Positions 46,598-58,342 of a stretch of DNA of 64,000 nucleotides are shown piece by piece (position 1 is the first letter of the stretch; each line of letters begins with the position of its first letter). A program made the translations under genes and the position numbers. Under the pieces are notes generated by a model that had not been told where the DNA came from, ran no database searches, and worked only from the letters and a program-made list of their open reading frames with translations. Origin of the DNA: Isoetes taiwanensis (lineage: Eukaryota > Streptophyta > Lycopodiopsida > Isoetales > Isoetaceae); NCBI GenBank assembly GCA_021234155.1, contig JAJEKV010000026.1:5025183-5089182 (forward strand), given 5' to 3'.

Positions 46598-47812
46598 ATG
46601 AAGAGGCAGTTGGTGGAGCTGCAAGCTTATGTTCTGAATGCCAACCCTTCACAGTACATGCCGGAGAATGGGCCAGAGTTGCCGCCATTACCACCAAGTC
46701 CACCGCCGCAGCAGCCACCTGCACCGGCCCCACCTCCTGTGGCCACGCAAAGGCGACACCATTCCAAACGTCGTAGAAGCTCTTCTACGGAGAGTGCCAC
46801 ATCTTCACAGTCAGCCACTTCTGTTTCGTCAGAGTCATCCATATCATCTGGTGACCATGCTAAGGCTCCGGACAAGGAGTACCGCAAGACGGTCGATACG
46901 GCCATTACCAATATATGGAAAAACAGAAAGTTGGCTCAGTTCGATGGGAAATCCAGAGGAGGGTTAAACGCAGAATCTTGGTTAGACGAGATGAAGGAAT
47001 TTGGAAAATCTTATGGTATGACCGAGAAGGATACATGGAAGGTTGCTACTACCAATCTTACAGGTGCAGCTAGGATTTGGTGGAAGGGCTATGCTAGAGC
47101 CAAACATCTAGACCGGAGTAGATGCAAGTTTAAAAAGTTTGCCAAGGCTTTTAAGTCGCATTATGTGCCCCGTGCGCACAAATGCCAACAGATACAGACT
47201 TTTTACAAGTTGGAGCAGAAGAATATGTCAGTTCAAGCCTATACGGACGAATTCATGCGCTTGAGGCTGTATGTACCAGGTATGAATGAGAAGAGGGCAG
47301 TGGAGGGCTATATTGAAGGGTTGGCCCCATCAATTAAGCGAATGGTTAAGGCCATAGACCCGAAATCAGTTGCAGAAGCTGAGGCTAAGGCATTGAGCCT
47401 CGAGGAGGACATTCCGAAGAGCCATATCAGCGTCCCACCCCTTATCCTCGCAAAACTCGTATGGCGACAGGATAAGAAAGTCACCTTCAGCGTGCCAGAC
47501 AAGCCGAATAATATGGGTAGCTCAATTCGGGACCTTTTACAGTCTATTCCCAAAGAGGCTCGAGAACAGCTCCGCAGAGATAAGGCATGTTACAGGTGTA
47601 TGCGGCCCGGGCACATGATGCAGAACTGCCCTTATGTCACACAAACTGCTCAGCTGGCCATGGCTGACCTCGATTGGGACAACCTCGAGTCTACACCACC
47701 TGTTGACGGGGAGGCTCCCGAGTACATTCACGGTGCGTCTCATATCTTCGCAGCCATTGAGACCGGCAAGTCAGCCTGTCGTTATCTCTACTATAGGTCA
47801 GGTAGACAGTAA
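46598..47812 (+). CDS. gag: Chromovirus gag
   Basis: 404 codons as read. After a proline-rich stretch and a serine/arginine-rich linker (residues about 25-85) comes the capsid-like domain: '[18 protein letters not shown]', '[13 protein letters not shown]', '[20 protein letters not shown]' and '[17 protein letters not shown]' (about 110-240). A zinc knuckle [14 protein letters not shown] (47588-47629) fits CX2CX4HX4C with all four ligands. Gag packages the element RNA into cytoplasmic particles. The last 15 or so codons probably run out of frame: pol continues in the next frame from about 47766, whereas plant chromoviruses usually have one joined gag-pol frame. Confidence 0.85.
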   Translation: MKRQLVELQAYVLNANPSQYMPENGPELPPLPPSPPPQQPPAPAPPPVATQRRHHSKRRRSSSTESATSSQSATSVSSESSISSGDHAKAPDKEYRKTVDTAITNIWKNRKLAQFDGKSRGGLNAESWLDEMKEFGKSYGMTEKDTWKVATTNLTGAARIWWKGYARAKHLDRSRCKFKKFAKAFKSHYVPRAHKCQQIQTFYKLEQKNMSVQAYTDEFMRLRLYVPGMNEKRAVEGYIEGLAPSIKRMVKAIDPKSVAEAEAKALSLEEDIPKSHISVPPLILAKLVWRQDKKVTFSVPDKPNNMGSSIRDLLQSIPKEAREQLRRDKACYRCMRPGHMMQNCPYVTQTAQLAMADLDWDNLESTPPVDGEAPEYIHGASHIFAAIETGKSACRYLYYRSGRQ

Positions 47813-49199
47813 GCCCTTCATAATTCTTATGGATATGGGTAGTACCCATAATTTTGCTTCTCCTAGAATGGCCCAGGTGTTGAAACTTGAGACTTTGAGA
47901 TCCCGACCGAAACCTGTGACTTTAGCCAGTGGTAAGATCAGACATACTAATGGCCGTCGCATTAACCTCAAAATGCAGCTGCCAGGTGCACCAGTTGCAT
48001 TGGGTGCCGAGTTAATGGACATTGGCAAATATGATCTGATTGTTGGCATGGAATTCTTGGCATCTGCAAAGGCCAATATAGATTGTGAAAAACAGGAGGT
48101 TACCTTCAACGCAGCTAATGGAGCCCGCGTAACTATAAAAGGTGATCCATTAAACCCCATTATGCAGTCTATGTCCATCAGGCAGTTAAATAAGGCTATA
48201 CGCAAGGATAAACTACTTTGCATCATTAAATTTGCATCCATTGAGTCAGATGCTAAACAGAAGCAAATGGTTGATGTGTTGCCAGATAGCATTGCTCATC
48301 TTCTCAGGGAATTTAGCGATCTCTTCCCAGACGAGATCCAAAAACTTCCTCCATTTAGAGGGGTCGAATGTGAGATAGCTTTGGAACCAGGTATTAAGCC
48401 TACCAGTAAGGCCCCGTACCGTATGAGTCCCCCTGAGTTGGTAGAGCTTAAGAAGCAACTTCAGGAGTTACTAAACCTAGGCTTCATTCGGCCTAGTGTT
48501 TCGCCTTTTGGCGCTCCTATCCTTTTTGTTAAGAAGAAGGATGGCTCCTTGAGGATGTGTATTGATTATCGGCAGCTCAACAAGCATACGATCAAGAATC
48601 GTTATGCTTTGCCTAGAGCAGACGATCTTATTGACCAGTTGCAAGGGGCCAAATACTTCTCAAAGATTGACTTACGCTCCGGGTATCATCAGATACGAAT
48701 TAAAGAGGAGGACATCCACAAATCTGCTTTTTGCACTAGATACGGGCATTATGAATTTACAGTCATGCCTTTTGGTTTAACTAATGCCCCCGCGACTTTT
48801 ATGCGATTGATGAATGATGTCTTCCGAGAATACTTAGATGATTTTGTTGTTATTTTCTTTGACGACATTCTCATCTATAGTAAGACCCTTCAGGAGCATG
48901 AGAAACACCTTAGGATGGCCTTACAGAAGCTAAGACGTCATCAGCTCTATGCAAAGTTCTCTAAGTGCAAGTTTGCCACACCAAAGGTAGATTATTTAGG
49001 TCATGTGATTTCCGTCGAGGGAATTGCTACAGATCCAGCAAAGATAGATGCAGTTAAGGATTGGCCCATTCCAGGTAATGTTTCAGAGGTCCGGAGTTTC
49101 TTGGGATTGGCAGGATATTACCGGAAGTTTGTCAAGGATTTTGCCAAGATTGCAGCCCCTCTCACCGACCTTACAAAGCATGAGAAAGTCAAGGATTAG
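47766..49199 (+). pseudogene. pol: Chromovirus pol part 1: protease and reverse transcriptase
   Basis: The protease site is DMGSTHNFA (Asp codon 47832-47834); the second residue of the usual DSG/DTG is Met, but Asp and Gly stay. RT follows: '[20 protein letters not shown]', '[15 protein letters not shown]', '[15 protein letters not shown]', '[15 protein letters not shown]', and the catalytic '[10 protein letters not shown]' (FDD codons 48858-48866). The thumb has '[20 protein letters not shown]'. The frame stops at 49199 after HEKVKD, where the coding sense shifts to the next frame. The catalytic residues are intact; the shifts before and after make the protein incomplete. Confidence 0.88.
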
Positions 49200-50715
49200 A
49201 TGGAACCTGGAAAGCAAAGTCCAAGGAAGCTTTCAGAAGCTTAAGGATACTTTGACGTCAGCACCAGTCCTCACGTTGCCGGACCCGAAAAAAGATAAGT
49301 TAGTAGCAACGGATGCTAGTAAAATTGCTACCGGCGGAGTCCTAATGCAAGAAGGGAGGGTTATTGCCTATGATTCGAAGAAGATGAATGAGACCGAACA
49401 GCGATACCCTACCCATGATCAGGAATTATTAGCAGTTGTCCGCGCTTTGCGTATATGGAGACACTACCTTCTTGGTAGAAGATTCCAGCTAGATACGGAT
49501 CACCAGAGCCTCCGTTATCTTTCTACCCAGCCGAATCTCAATCTTCGTCAAAGAAGATGGATGAAATTTCTGGAGGAGTATGATTTTGAGATTATGTATA
49601 AGCCTGGGAAGCACAATGTAGTTGCGGATGCATTGTCACGCCATCCCTTGGTAACCCGAACCCATTGTAATGCGATTTCCACGCTCGCCAGTGAGCTTGG
49701 GAAGCAAATAGAGCAGACCTTGGCCACGGATCCAGAATTCCGTGAAGTGTGGAGCAGTTTGGCCAAGGAGGCACGGACAGATAAGGAGCGTGAGGCTTTC
49801 CGCTCTTATAAGAAGGAGGGCAATTTGCTTTATTACAAAGATAAGTTGTGTGTACCCGAGACTTCAGGGGTACGTAAGCTTATTCTCCATGATACACACA
49901 ACAGCCCTATAGCTGGACATGCAGGTTTCATGAAGACCTACTTTAAGATTCGCTCCAGCTATTATTGGCCACGTATGAAGAAAGAAATTGCCAGATACAT
50001 TAAGCAATGTCAAGTGTGTCAGCAAACCAAGGCCGAGCAATTAAGGATTCCAGGAGAATTGCAACATCTGGAGGTGCCCAATGCCAAATGGGAAGTGATA
50101 ACCATGGATTTCATAGTGGGCCTTCCACGTACTCTCCGTGGATATGATGCCCTAATGGTAGTGGTCGACAAGTTGTCGAAGATGGCTCATTTCTTGCCAT
50201 GTCGCACCACAGATACAGCCTTCGACACAGCTTTGCTCTTTGCAAAGGAGATCTTCAGATTACATGGGATGCCACGAGTCATAGTATCCGACAGGGATCC
50301 CAAATTTGTAAGTGCATTCTGGAAAGATTTCTTTGCCACCATCCAAACCAAGCTTGCTATGAGTACAGCATATCATCCTCAGACGGATGGCCAGACAGAG
50401 CGCACCAATCGCATTATAGAAGATATGCTGCGAAGTTATGTATGGAGTAAGCAATCTCAATGGGCTGACTATATTTATTTGGTCGAGTTTGCCTATAACA
50501 GCATGAAACAGGAGTCTTCTAGAATGTCTCCCTTCATGATAAATTATGGTTATCAATGCCTTACTCCAGACACATGGCATAATCCCGTTTCTAAGGTGGA
50601 GGTTTCTCAGCAACTCCTCTTGGAAATGCAAGCTTTGGTTGAAGAAGTTCGTGGCTACTTATTGGATGCACGCAGTCGTCAGAAGAGTGTTGCGGATAAG
50701 CGCAGGACCCCATGA
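49190..50715 (+). pseudogene. pol: Chromovirus pol part 2: RNase H and integrase
   Basis: After the shift near 49195 the text reads 'FQKLKDTLTSAPVLTLPDP', 'LVATDASKIATGGVL' (RNase H, first Asp), 'YPTHDQELLAVVRALRIWRH' (catalytic Glu) and 'DTDHQSLRYL'. The integrase zinc domain has HDTHNSPIAGHAG and CQVCQQTK. The catalytic core has 'ITMDFIVGLP' (D), 'VIVSDRDPKFVSAFW' (D) and 'YHPQTDGQTERTNRIIEDML' (E), so the D,D-35-E triad is complete. A TGA at 50713-50715 (KRRTP*) stops the frame; the same frame continues after it. Confidence 0.88.
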
Positions 50716-51345
50716 GTCTTCCAGGTGGGCGAATCAGTTTGGCTCAAGATTAAGGTTAAACAAGCCAAGCTTAAGATTGGTAGCTGCAAGAAGCTGGCAC
50801 CTAGATGGGCTGAGCCATTCAAGATCATTGAACGTGTTGGAGAACAGGCATATCGCTTGGATTTGCCACCCCGCTTGCAGATCCACAAGGTCTTTCACGT
50901 GAGTCTTCTGAAGCAACATACCCCGGATCCAGAGGAGATCTTGGATACACCCACCCTCCTTGAAATAACAGAAGAGCATCTAGATATAGTGCCTGAAGCT
51001 CTTCTTGATCGAGCCTATAAGCAGACCAGAAGGACTCAAATGCTGCAATACTTGGTTAAGTGGAAGCACTTACCAGTTGAGGATGCTACGTGGGTGATGA
51101 AGATAGACCTTGACAAGCACTATCCGGACTTCATGCGGGAATCTCAGGGCTGCACCATCAACGATGCTATCAACCCCGCACCCGGCGGTAAGCTTCAAGG
51201 CTTGATTCGCCGAGAATCATACAGTAGAGGGGTAAATGCATCGTGGTTCACAATAGTTACCGATGATGAGATCACCTTCGTGTTCTCTAGGACGTGGTGT
51301 ATTGTCAATGTTGGCATGACCGCGAATTGCTTGGAAAGCATGTAG
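50716..51345 (+). pseudogene. pol: Chromovirus pol part 3: integrase end and chromodomain
   Basis: In the same frame as part 2: 'VGESVWLKIK...', 'KKLAPRWAEPFKIIERVGEQ', 'AYRLDLPPRLQIHKVFHVSL', the GPY/F-like end of integrase (with PRWAEPF for the usual GPF). Then a chromodomain: 'EALLDRAYKQTRRTQMLQYL', 'VKWKHLPVEDATWV' (about 50,990-51,115). Chromodomains of plant chromoviruses steer integration to marked chromatin. The tail of about 70 residues after it has no known domain. Confidence 0.85.
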
Positions 51346-51449
51346 TTGATAGGTCGCGTTCATCTCGGCTATAATGGGAACTTGGCCATTCCTTACGCCG
51401 CAATGAATTGCGAACCATAGGCATGATAGGTTCCACTATAACCCCAAAA

Positions 51450-51990
51450 TCTGCTCTATATGTAGTTTTTTGTTGTTGTTTTTGCAAAAAAACAATACTC
51501 AAAGACCACCCATATTATTATTCCGAAAATGCTAGAAACAACAGTAGTTTTTTAATGTAGTTTTTCACACGAAAAGAACGCGTAGTTTTTATGCGTGGTT
51601 TTTTAGACAAAAACAACTCGTAAGTTTTATGTGGTTTTCAACATTGTTTATAGAGAAAAACAATGCCAGATTCTATGTGTAGTTTCGCATTTTTATGTGG
51701 TTTTCACCGCTGTTTATAGAGAAAAACAATGCCAAATTCTATGTGTGGTTTCACTCGAAAAAAGGAACAATGCATAGTTCTTAGATGTAGCCTTTAGCTA
51801 AAAACAATGCATGGTTTAGCACAGTTTTTCAATTTTCCACATTATTTTTAGTATTTGTATTGCAACCACGTGTTGTTTTTCAATAATAACACATGTTTTT
51901 TCTAGTGTTGTTTTTTGTACAAATTGTTTTCCATTGTTGTTTTTCAATAATAAGACGTTTTTTCTAGTGTTGTTTTTGGTACAAATTGTT
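51450..51990. repeat. Left subterminal repeats of CACTA 2
   Basis: Words like GTAGTTTTT, TGTGGTTTTC, GAGAAAAACAATGCCA.ATTCTATGTGT and TTTTCTAGTGTTGTTTTT recur two or more times each. The right counterpart is at about 58,060-58,330 in inverse orientation (CCACACCTCAAAAAC, AAACAACACG). Confidence 0.75.
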
Positions 51991-53500
51991 TTCCATTGTC
52001 GCGAGAGAATACAATTAAATGACTAGAGAATACAATTAAATGACTTTGAATACACTTATTCAGCATTACATGTAGTACTACAACATGTTTTAAAATCAGT
52101 TTATTGACATATTTTGTTAGAACAGCCCATGTTTTAAAACCAGTTCATAAAACTAGTTTATGCTCACATATTTTATTAAAACAAATTCAACTGCATGTTA
52201 TCTATTCCTTTCTAGTTTTGCAGCAAAATCTTTTGATTCCTTTCATAGGGTTTTCTTGGAGTCGCCATACTTGAAAGCCCCGATTCTGCCTCAAACCCTG
52301 CCATGTTTGATCTAAGTAAGAATCGTGAATGAAGGGATTAATCAACACTGAGATATTTTTTACTTGCCTTTCATGTCCAAAAAGAAGTTTCGGATGAAGA
52401 GGGTTGTAGATCTGAACCGGATCTAGTTTTTTGAGCCAGCCATGTCAGAAGAGAATGGAAAAATATAGCATTTAAGTGCTCTGGTTCTGGTATAAGGTTC
52501 TACCTCCGCCTCATGGTCTGGTGCTTAAACTTCCTCCTATGCGCCTGCTTATGCATGCGAATAACCCAGATCAAATACGGTTAATAGAGAAAAAAGCAGT
52601 AGGGAAAGGCCTTATCTCCTATCGCTTATGATGTAATGATCTTCATAACGGCTTGCAGATGGTTAATCCACTCAAATCTACCCAGCAACTCTGAGGCAAA
52701 CCATATCTGGAAAAAAAGAGGCAAGAACTGAGTTCAGTTTAAAAGATCCACTCCGATTTTCCGGCTCCTGCTCAGATTCAAAAGATGTTTACCTCTCTTG
52801 CAAATGACGGACTTCACCGCCATCAATCTGTATTGAATGGATATTCGGCGCCTGGTCAGCTGCAAAGGATTCGCACGCATTAGAGTGATCTCATCAGTTC
52901 ATTTGGCAAGACTAAAAGAAAAATGATCAAACCTTCTGTGTAATGATCTGTGGAAGCAAAGGGATGAGTCACAGATCTTCATTCAAGGTTATCAGAGAAG
53001 CATTAATATACCTTTGTTGCAAGCGCCGGACTCCATCGCCTTCTGCTCTAGAACTCTGTTGATTAAGCAGGCCGGACATGAAAACTCAGATTTATAGAGA
53101 AACTGATTATGCATTAACGCATGCAAAGTGCCGGAAATAGACATGCATAGCTCCAACAGATGCAGCTGCATAAAGCGGACCGGCATTTGAAGATTGCAAG
53201 TCTTACTGTGCCGGAATGGGAAGGGTCGCCAGGGTCATGCCCCCTCTGCTAAAGAAAATGAAAAATGTTTAAGGTGTCCCGTTCGATTTTTTCCCGCCCG
53301 GTCGGAATGCGACAGCAGCTAGATTCGTACTGCCAGCTTGCCTGATTTTTTTCGTATGGTCAGGGGTAGGTGGAGGATGGACAGGTCTATCAGCTCCTCC
53401 CATTGGTCCACATGTCCACCTAACCTCGTAATATATTCATTGGTGCCTTATTCCCTCCCGCTCTCTTATCGATAAAGTTTAAAAGTATAAGGTTTCCTCT
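51991..53500. other. Interior of CACTA 2, unassigned
   Basis: No transposase motif. 52,650-53,220 holds short pieces separated by GTAA/CAG-like sites on the minus strand and could be exons of a captured gene; none gives a recognised protein. Confidence 0.35.
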
Positions 53501-53504
53501 CTAG

Positions 53505-53885
53505 AACAAGGTCAGGTTTCCATATGGCATTGTTTTATGTCTCTAGGGATTCATAAGTGTATTTTTGTGGCCTAAGGTGGTGGTAGAGTTCCCCCTAGCC
53601 ACTTTTCCCAAATCCCCTAGTTAGTTTTCCCTGGCAAACAAGGTTAGGTTTCCATCTGATCTTGCTCTTTGGATCCCTAGGAGATTTTGACATGTATTTC
53701 TTGGTCAAGATGGAGGAATGAGTCCCCCCCTAGCTTTTTTTTCGGAATTCCCCTACTTAGATTTCCTTTCTAAATAAGGTTAGGTTTCCGCCTGATTTTG
53801 CTTTTTGAACCCCTAGGGGATTTTGACATGTATTTCTGGCTAAGGTGGAGGTATGAGTCCCCCTAGTCTGTTTTTTCACTTTTTA
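53505..53885. repeat. Three tandem copies of about 125 bp
   Basis: Each copy runs AGGTTAGGTTTCC..., CCCTAGG.GATTTTGACATGTA, TTTCT, AAG.TGGAGG and GAGTCCCCC-TAG. Copies lie at about 53513-53640, 53640-53765 and 53765-53885 and are clearly diverged. Confidence 0.75.
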
Positions 53886-53924
53886 TCCCCCTAATGGTTT
53901 AATTTGGTCTTTTAAGTTCCTTGT

Positions 53925-54450
53925 ATTGGTGCCTAGTCTTTTGGCTATGGTGCTTAGTCATAGGTCATGCTCCAAGGCTAGTGATCTTGGGTTCGATCCC
54001 ATTGTATGTAAGATACCTCTTGGTGGAGGTAAGAGTCCCCCCAAGTGTGATATTTTTGCAGGTTTTATGTATGTGAGGTTTTTCTTCCTTTTTGAAGACC
54101 TAGCCTTGTTTTCGGCCCAACTTTCTTGATTGTGGTGCATAGCTGAGAGGTTTTCCCTAAGGCTAAAGGTCATGGGGTCAAAACTATCGCTTGTATTTCA
54201 TGCTTGGGAGCGATGTCATTCCTCCATGTGTATGACATATTGTGCTTTATTTTCATGGTGGAGGTACGAGTCCCCCCATGTTTTGGTTATACATTAGATC
54301 TAGTTAGTATGTCTTGTGGTTTAGCTCTAGTGGTTATGGTGCCTTGGTATGGTGTTTGCTCCTAGGCTAGGGATCATGGGTTTAACCTCTACTTATGTAA
54401 GTTACACTTGGTGAAGGTAGGAGCCCCAAGTGTTTGTTTTTTGGCAGAGG
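53925..54450 (+). repeat. Three SINE-like, tRNA-derived repeats
   Basis: The first copy (about 53935-54045) has TGATCTTGGGTTCGATCCCA, a full pol III box B (GGTTCGANNCC), preceded by GTGCTTAGTCATAGG.CATGCTCCAAGGCTAG. Diverged copies lie at about 54120-54215 (CATGGGGTCAAAAC) and 54315-54415 (CATGGGTTTAACCTC). Each is followed by GGTGGAGGTA.GAGTCCCCCC-type text. No cloverleaf folds well enough for a tRNA gene. Confidence 0.5.
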
Positions 54451-54704
54451 CTCATGATCCCCCTTGTGGGTCTTGCCAAGTTTTGTTGTTCATCTTGTTG
54501 CCCTTAGAAAAGACTCTAAAAGATGGACCTCAGAAAGGTTATCGAGGCAGCCTTTCGTGTTAGCGCTCCTCTGGGAGGGCAAATGCCAATGCCCCCACCC
54601 GGGAGCTCAATTTTCCTATCCGCCGTTGAATCGCCATTCAAGTAACACCCGCCCGAGCGTGCTCAAAAATTCAAGATCCGCCCGGAGAACTTATCAAACC
54701 ACGG

Positions 54705-56350
54705 CGCCCCGTGGGTTGACCGCGAGAAAACTAAATGTTTTAGGCCAAAGGCTCAGGAATGGAGATTCGACTTAGCCCGCCATCCAACGGCGAAATTACC
54801 CTAGGGACCAAGTTACGGTCATTTTTGCAACGAAAAAAACGAACCCTCTACATGGCGATACGCTGACCACCTCTTAGACCAATTGACTACGAACATGTTA
54901 GACATGAGGCTATTTTGGCTTCTTGAAAAAAGGATAGTCTTACGCCCACGAAACTTGGTCTCCAAGGTAATGTCAACGTTTGAGTCCATTGGCATAGTCG
55001 GTTCCACCGGTTCGGTGGGAAAGTTGCCGTCAGGTGGCGGGGTTCTTTGGGAGAGGACCTTTGGGGCGGCTTTGCCTCCGAAAGGTTTTAAAGGTCCATC
55101 ATCTGGCGTCAACACCCTCCCTCTACGTGATGACATTGTGCAAGATCCTGGTCGAATCTGACTAGGATACGGCCTCCGAAATGTAAACCCTGTGTGTTGC
55201 TAGGTTATTGAAAGGTTTGCGTTATGGAGGTGAGTTTTAATCGGTTGCACGCAAGGACATAGTCGAGAAGCTGCAGTTGAAAATGTGAAGCAATGGGAAC
55301 TGAGGGAATGGGATTTGGATTTATCTTCCTCCCAGTGTGGCAATTAGAAGTCAAGAGTACCTTTTGCAGTAGCAAATTTGTTTGGGATCATTCGGGATGG
55401 CCAATAGATCCAAACTCTGTTATTTCAGTTGCCATGGCTCCCCATGTGCGTTTAGCAAAGGTGCACCTAGCTATCCAAGAAAACGACTACGTTTTGGCCA
55501 CCGAAACGTAAACCCTGTGTGTTGCTAGGTTATTGTAGGGTTTACGTTTCGGAGGCCAAAATGTGGTCGTTTTCTTAGATACCTAGGTGAACCTTTGCTA
55601 AACGCACATGCAGAGCCATGGCAACTGAAATAACAGAGTTTGGATCTATTGTCCATCCCGAATGATCCCAAACAATTTTGCTACTGCAAAAGGCGCTCTT
55701 GACTTCTAATTGCCACACTGGGAGGAAGATAAATCCAAATCCCATTCCCTCAGTTCCTATTGCTTCACATTTTCAACTGCAACTTCTCGACCATGTCCCA
55801 AGTGCAACCGACTAAAACTCGACCTCCATAACGTAAACCTTTCAATAGTCTAGCAACACACAGGGTTTACATTTCAGACGCCATATCCTAGTCAGATTCG
55901 ACCAGGATCTTGCACAATGTCATCACGTAGAGGGAGGGTGTTGATGTCAGAAGACGGACCCTTAAAACCTTCCGGAAGCAGTTCGCCCCAAAAGTCCTCT
56001 CCTGAAGGCCCCTGGCCACGGACAGGCAACTCTCCCACTCCAAAACTGTGAACTGACTCTGCTAATGGACTCAAAATGTTGACTTTACCCTGGGGACCAA
56101 GTTTCGTGGACAGAAGACCACCCCTTCTCCAAGAAGCACCAAAGTAGCTCATGTCCAACACGTTCGTAGTCAATTGGCCTAAAAGGTGGCCGCAGAATAC
56201 CGCTATGTAGAGGGTTCATGTTTCTTTCGTTGCCCAAAATGACCATGTAACTTGGTCCTGGGGTAATTTCGTCATTCCGGACGATGTGGCGAAGTCGAAT
56301 CTCCATTCCAGAGCCTTTGTACTGCCCGAACGACAAAACACTTGGTTTTC
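54705..56350. repeat. Large foldback: inverted repeat with about 800-bp arms and almost no spacer
   Basis: Left arm about 54705-55516, right arm about 55537-56350. At the centre ACGTAAACCCT (to 55516) meets AGGGTTTACGT (from 55537) across a 20-nt loop. Outer matches include GAATGGAGATTCGACTT at 54759 against AAGTCGAATCTCCATTC at 56292. Both arms, read outward in the same sense, keep 'GFKGPSS..NTLPLRDDIVQD' followed by PGRI, so each derives from one coding-like sequence; the family is unknown. Transcription through it would yield a long hairpin RNA. Confidence 0.88.
55172..55885. repeat. Three small hairpins with the same loop inside the foldback
   Basis: CCTCCGAAATGTAAACCCT-loop-AAAGGTTTGCGTTATGGAGG (55172-55235), the centre hairpin (55501-55552), and the inverse copy (about 55825-55890). 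All have the loop GTGTGTTGCTAGGTTATTG or its complement. Confidence 0.75.
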
Positions 56351-56539
56351 TACGCGGCCAAACTCCTCTACAAAAATTTCAAAGGTTATCATATTTCTTG
56401 CATAAAGTCCTAGTCATCATATCCATGTCACCATCATCTAGCCATGTCACCTAAAATTTGCCAACATCACCCAATGAAAAGACCAAAGATGGACATCTTT
56501 TCATTTTTGGCCTAGTCAAAACTTGACCTTGCTTATTTG

Positions 56540-57415
56540 GCATGCCATGTCACCACTTGGGGTGCCTAGGTGGCATGCTTGAGCCTAGGTGGAATGTTGG
56601 AGCCACCTTGGCATGTTGGAGCCTAGGTGGCATGTTTAAGACACCTTGTCATGTTGGAGCCTAGGTGGCATGTTGGAGACGCGTGGCATGTTTGAGACAC
56701 CTTGTCATGTGGAGCCTAGGTGGCATGTTGGAACCCACGTGGCGCATGTTGGAGCCTAGTTGTTTGAGCCACCATGTTTGAGCCTAGGTGGCATGTTGGA
56801 GCCCACCTTGGCATGTTTGAGCCACCTTGCCATGTTGGAGCCTAGGTGGCATGTTGGAGCCTTGGTGGCATGTTTGAGCCACCTTGGCATGTTCGAAGCC
56901 TAGGTGGAATGTTGGAGCCCGCATGGCCTGTTAGGAGCCACCTTGGCGTTGGAGCCTAGGTGGCATGTTGGGAGCCACCTTGGCATGTTTGAGCCACCTT
57001 GGCATGTTGGAGCCTAGGTGGCATGTTGGAGCCTGCATGGCATATTTGGCACCTTGGCATGTTTGAGCCTTGGCATGTTGCCACCTTGTGGCATGGGAGG
57101 CTAGATGGCATGTTGGAGCCACCTTGGCATGTTTGAGCCACCTTGGCGTGTTGGAGCCCTAGATGGCATGTTGGAGACCACATGGCATGTTTGAGCCACC
57201 TTGGCATGTTGGAGCCTAGGTTGCATGCTGGAGCCCACCTTGGCATGAGCCACCTTGGCATGTTGGAGCCTAGGTGGCATGTTTGAGCCACCTTGGCCTA
57301 TTCGAGCCTAGGTGGAATGTTGGAGCCACCCTGGCATGTTTGAGCCACCTTGGCATGTTGGAGCCGCGTGGTATGTTTGAGCCACCTTGGCATGTTGGAG
57401 CCCAGATGGCATGTT
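56540..57415. repeat. Minisatellite of about 20-bp units
   Basis: About 40 units alternate between GGAGCCTAGGTGGCATGTT and TGAGCCACCTTGGCATGTT. Many higher-order pairs are about 38 bp. It is followed by CT repeats at about 57429-57450. Open frames here are cysteine/histidine-rich by chance (HLGSNMPRW-type repeats on minus) and are not genes. Confidence 0.9.
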
Positions 57416-57450
57416 GAAAGGTATACTTCCTCTCTCTCTCTCTCTCTCTT

Positions 57451-58060
57451 TTTTTGTTACTTTAGAGAGAGAATATGGTTTTGGGACTTTAGAAATGGCT
57501 AAATTAAATGGAATTTTAGCAAATTTTCATATGCGATGGATAAATAGTGTTCTTTTGACTAGGAAAAATAGTCTTGCTAACTTTGGTCTTGAAACTGGTG
57601 TATGAAAGGGGAGAAAATGATGTATAAGAGATGATGTTTTTGGGTGGAACGATGGTAGTAAAGCCTTGGGAAATAGCAAATCATGCCTTAAGAAGTAACA
57701 TCATGGCAAAAGCTTGAATCATGCAAAGTACCCCCTGTTATTGTGCTATATATTGAATTTCTCGCCGGTCTTCCAATTAACTTTTGGGTCTTCAACCTTT
57801 GACTTCAAGTGTTCAAGATGCTTAGGTGATCAAATGTCCTTCAAGACATGCCTATATGATGCCAAACTATCCATTTTTGCTTCTTCATATCAACTTCTAC
57901 AAGTTGCGATGGATGTCTTCAATTTTCACGATCTACAAGCTCACACAACACATGTATGAAGTCAAATGCTAGTGAAGTGTGTCAAACATATATAACTCTT
58001 GTATCTTTGCCATTTTGTGCAGTAATGGCATGTGGACAACTTGATCATACATGAATTATT
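57451..58060. other. Interior of CACTA 2, unassigned
   Basis: No domain or repeat recognised before the right subterminal repeats. Confidence 0.3.
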
Positions 58061-58342
58061 AGAAAAACCTTAAAAAAACCACACCTCAAAAACACTACCT
58101 TAAAAAACAACACGAAAAAAAAAAACATCCCTTCAAAAACCATCACCTGAGAAAACAACACATCCTTAAAAGAGACTACACCTCCTTTAGAAACCACCCA
58201 TTCTTAAAAAAAAAAACTACGTATCCTTAAGAAAAACTATAGCATATCCTTGGAAAACCACACCCCCATATAACTACGTGTAGGTTTTTTTCAAATCTTC
58301 AAAAAGACAACGTGTATTTTGTTTTTACTGTTGTTTTCTGCC

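Noticed and set aside
46627-46911. Minus-strand frame opposite gag, and the minus frames inside the chromovirus LTRs
   Set aside because: Shadow frames of real coding or LTR sequence, with no independent support.
53960-54020. tRNA gene suggested by GGTTCGATCCC
   Set aside because: Only box B is good; acceptor, D and anticodon arms do not pair, and diverged copies repeat nearby. SINE-like is more likely.
56931-57291. Cysteine/histidine-rich repeat protein on minus
   Set aside because: Direct product of the minisatellite; the frame opens by chance.
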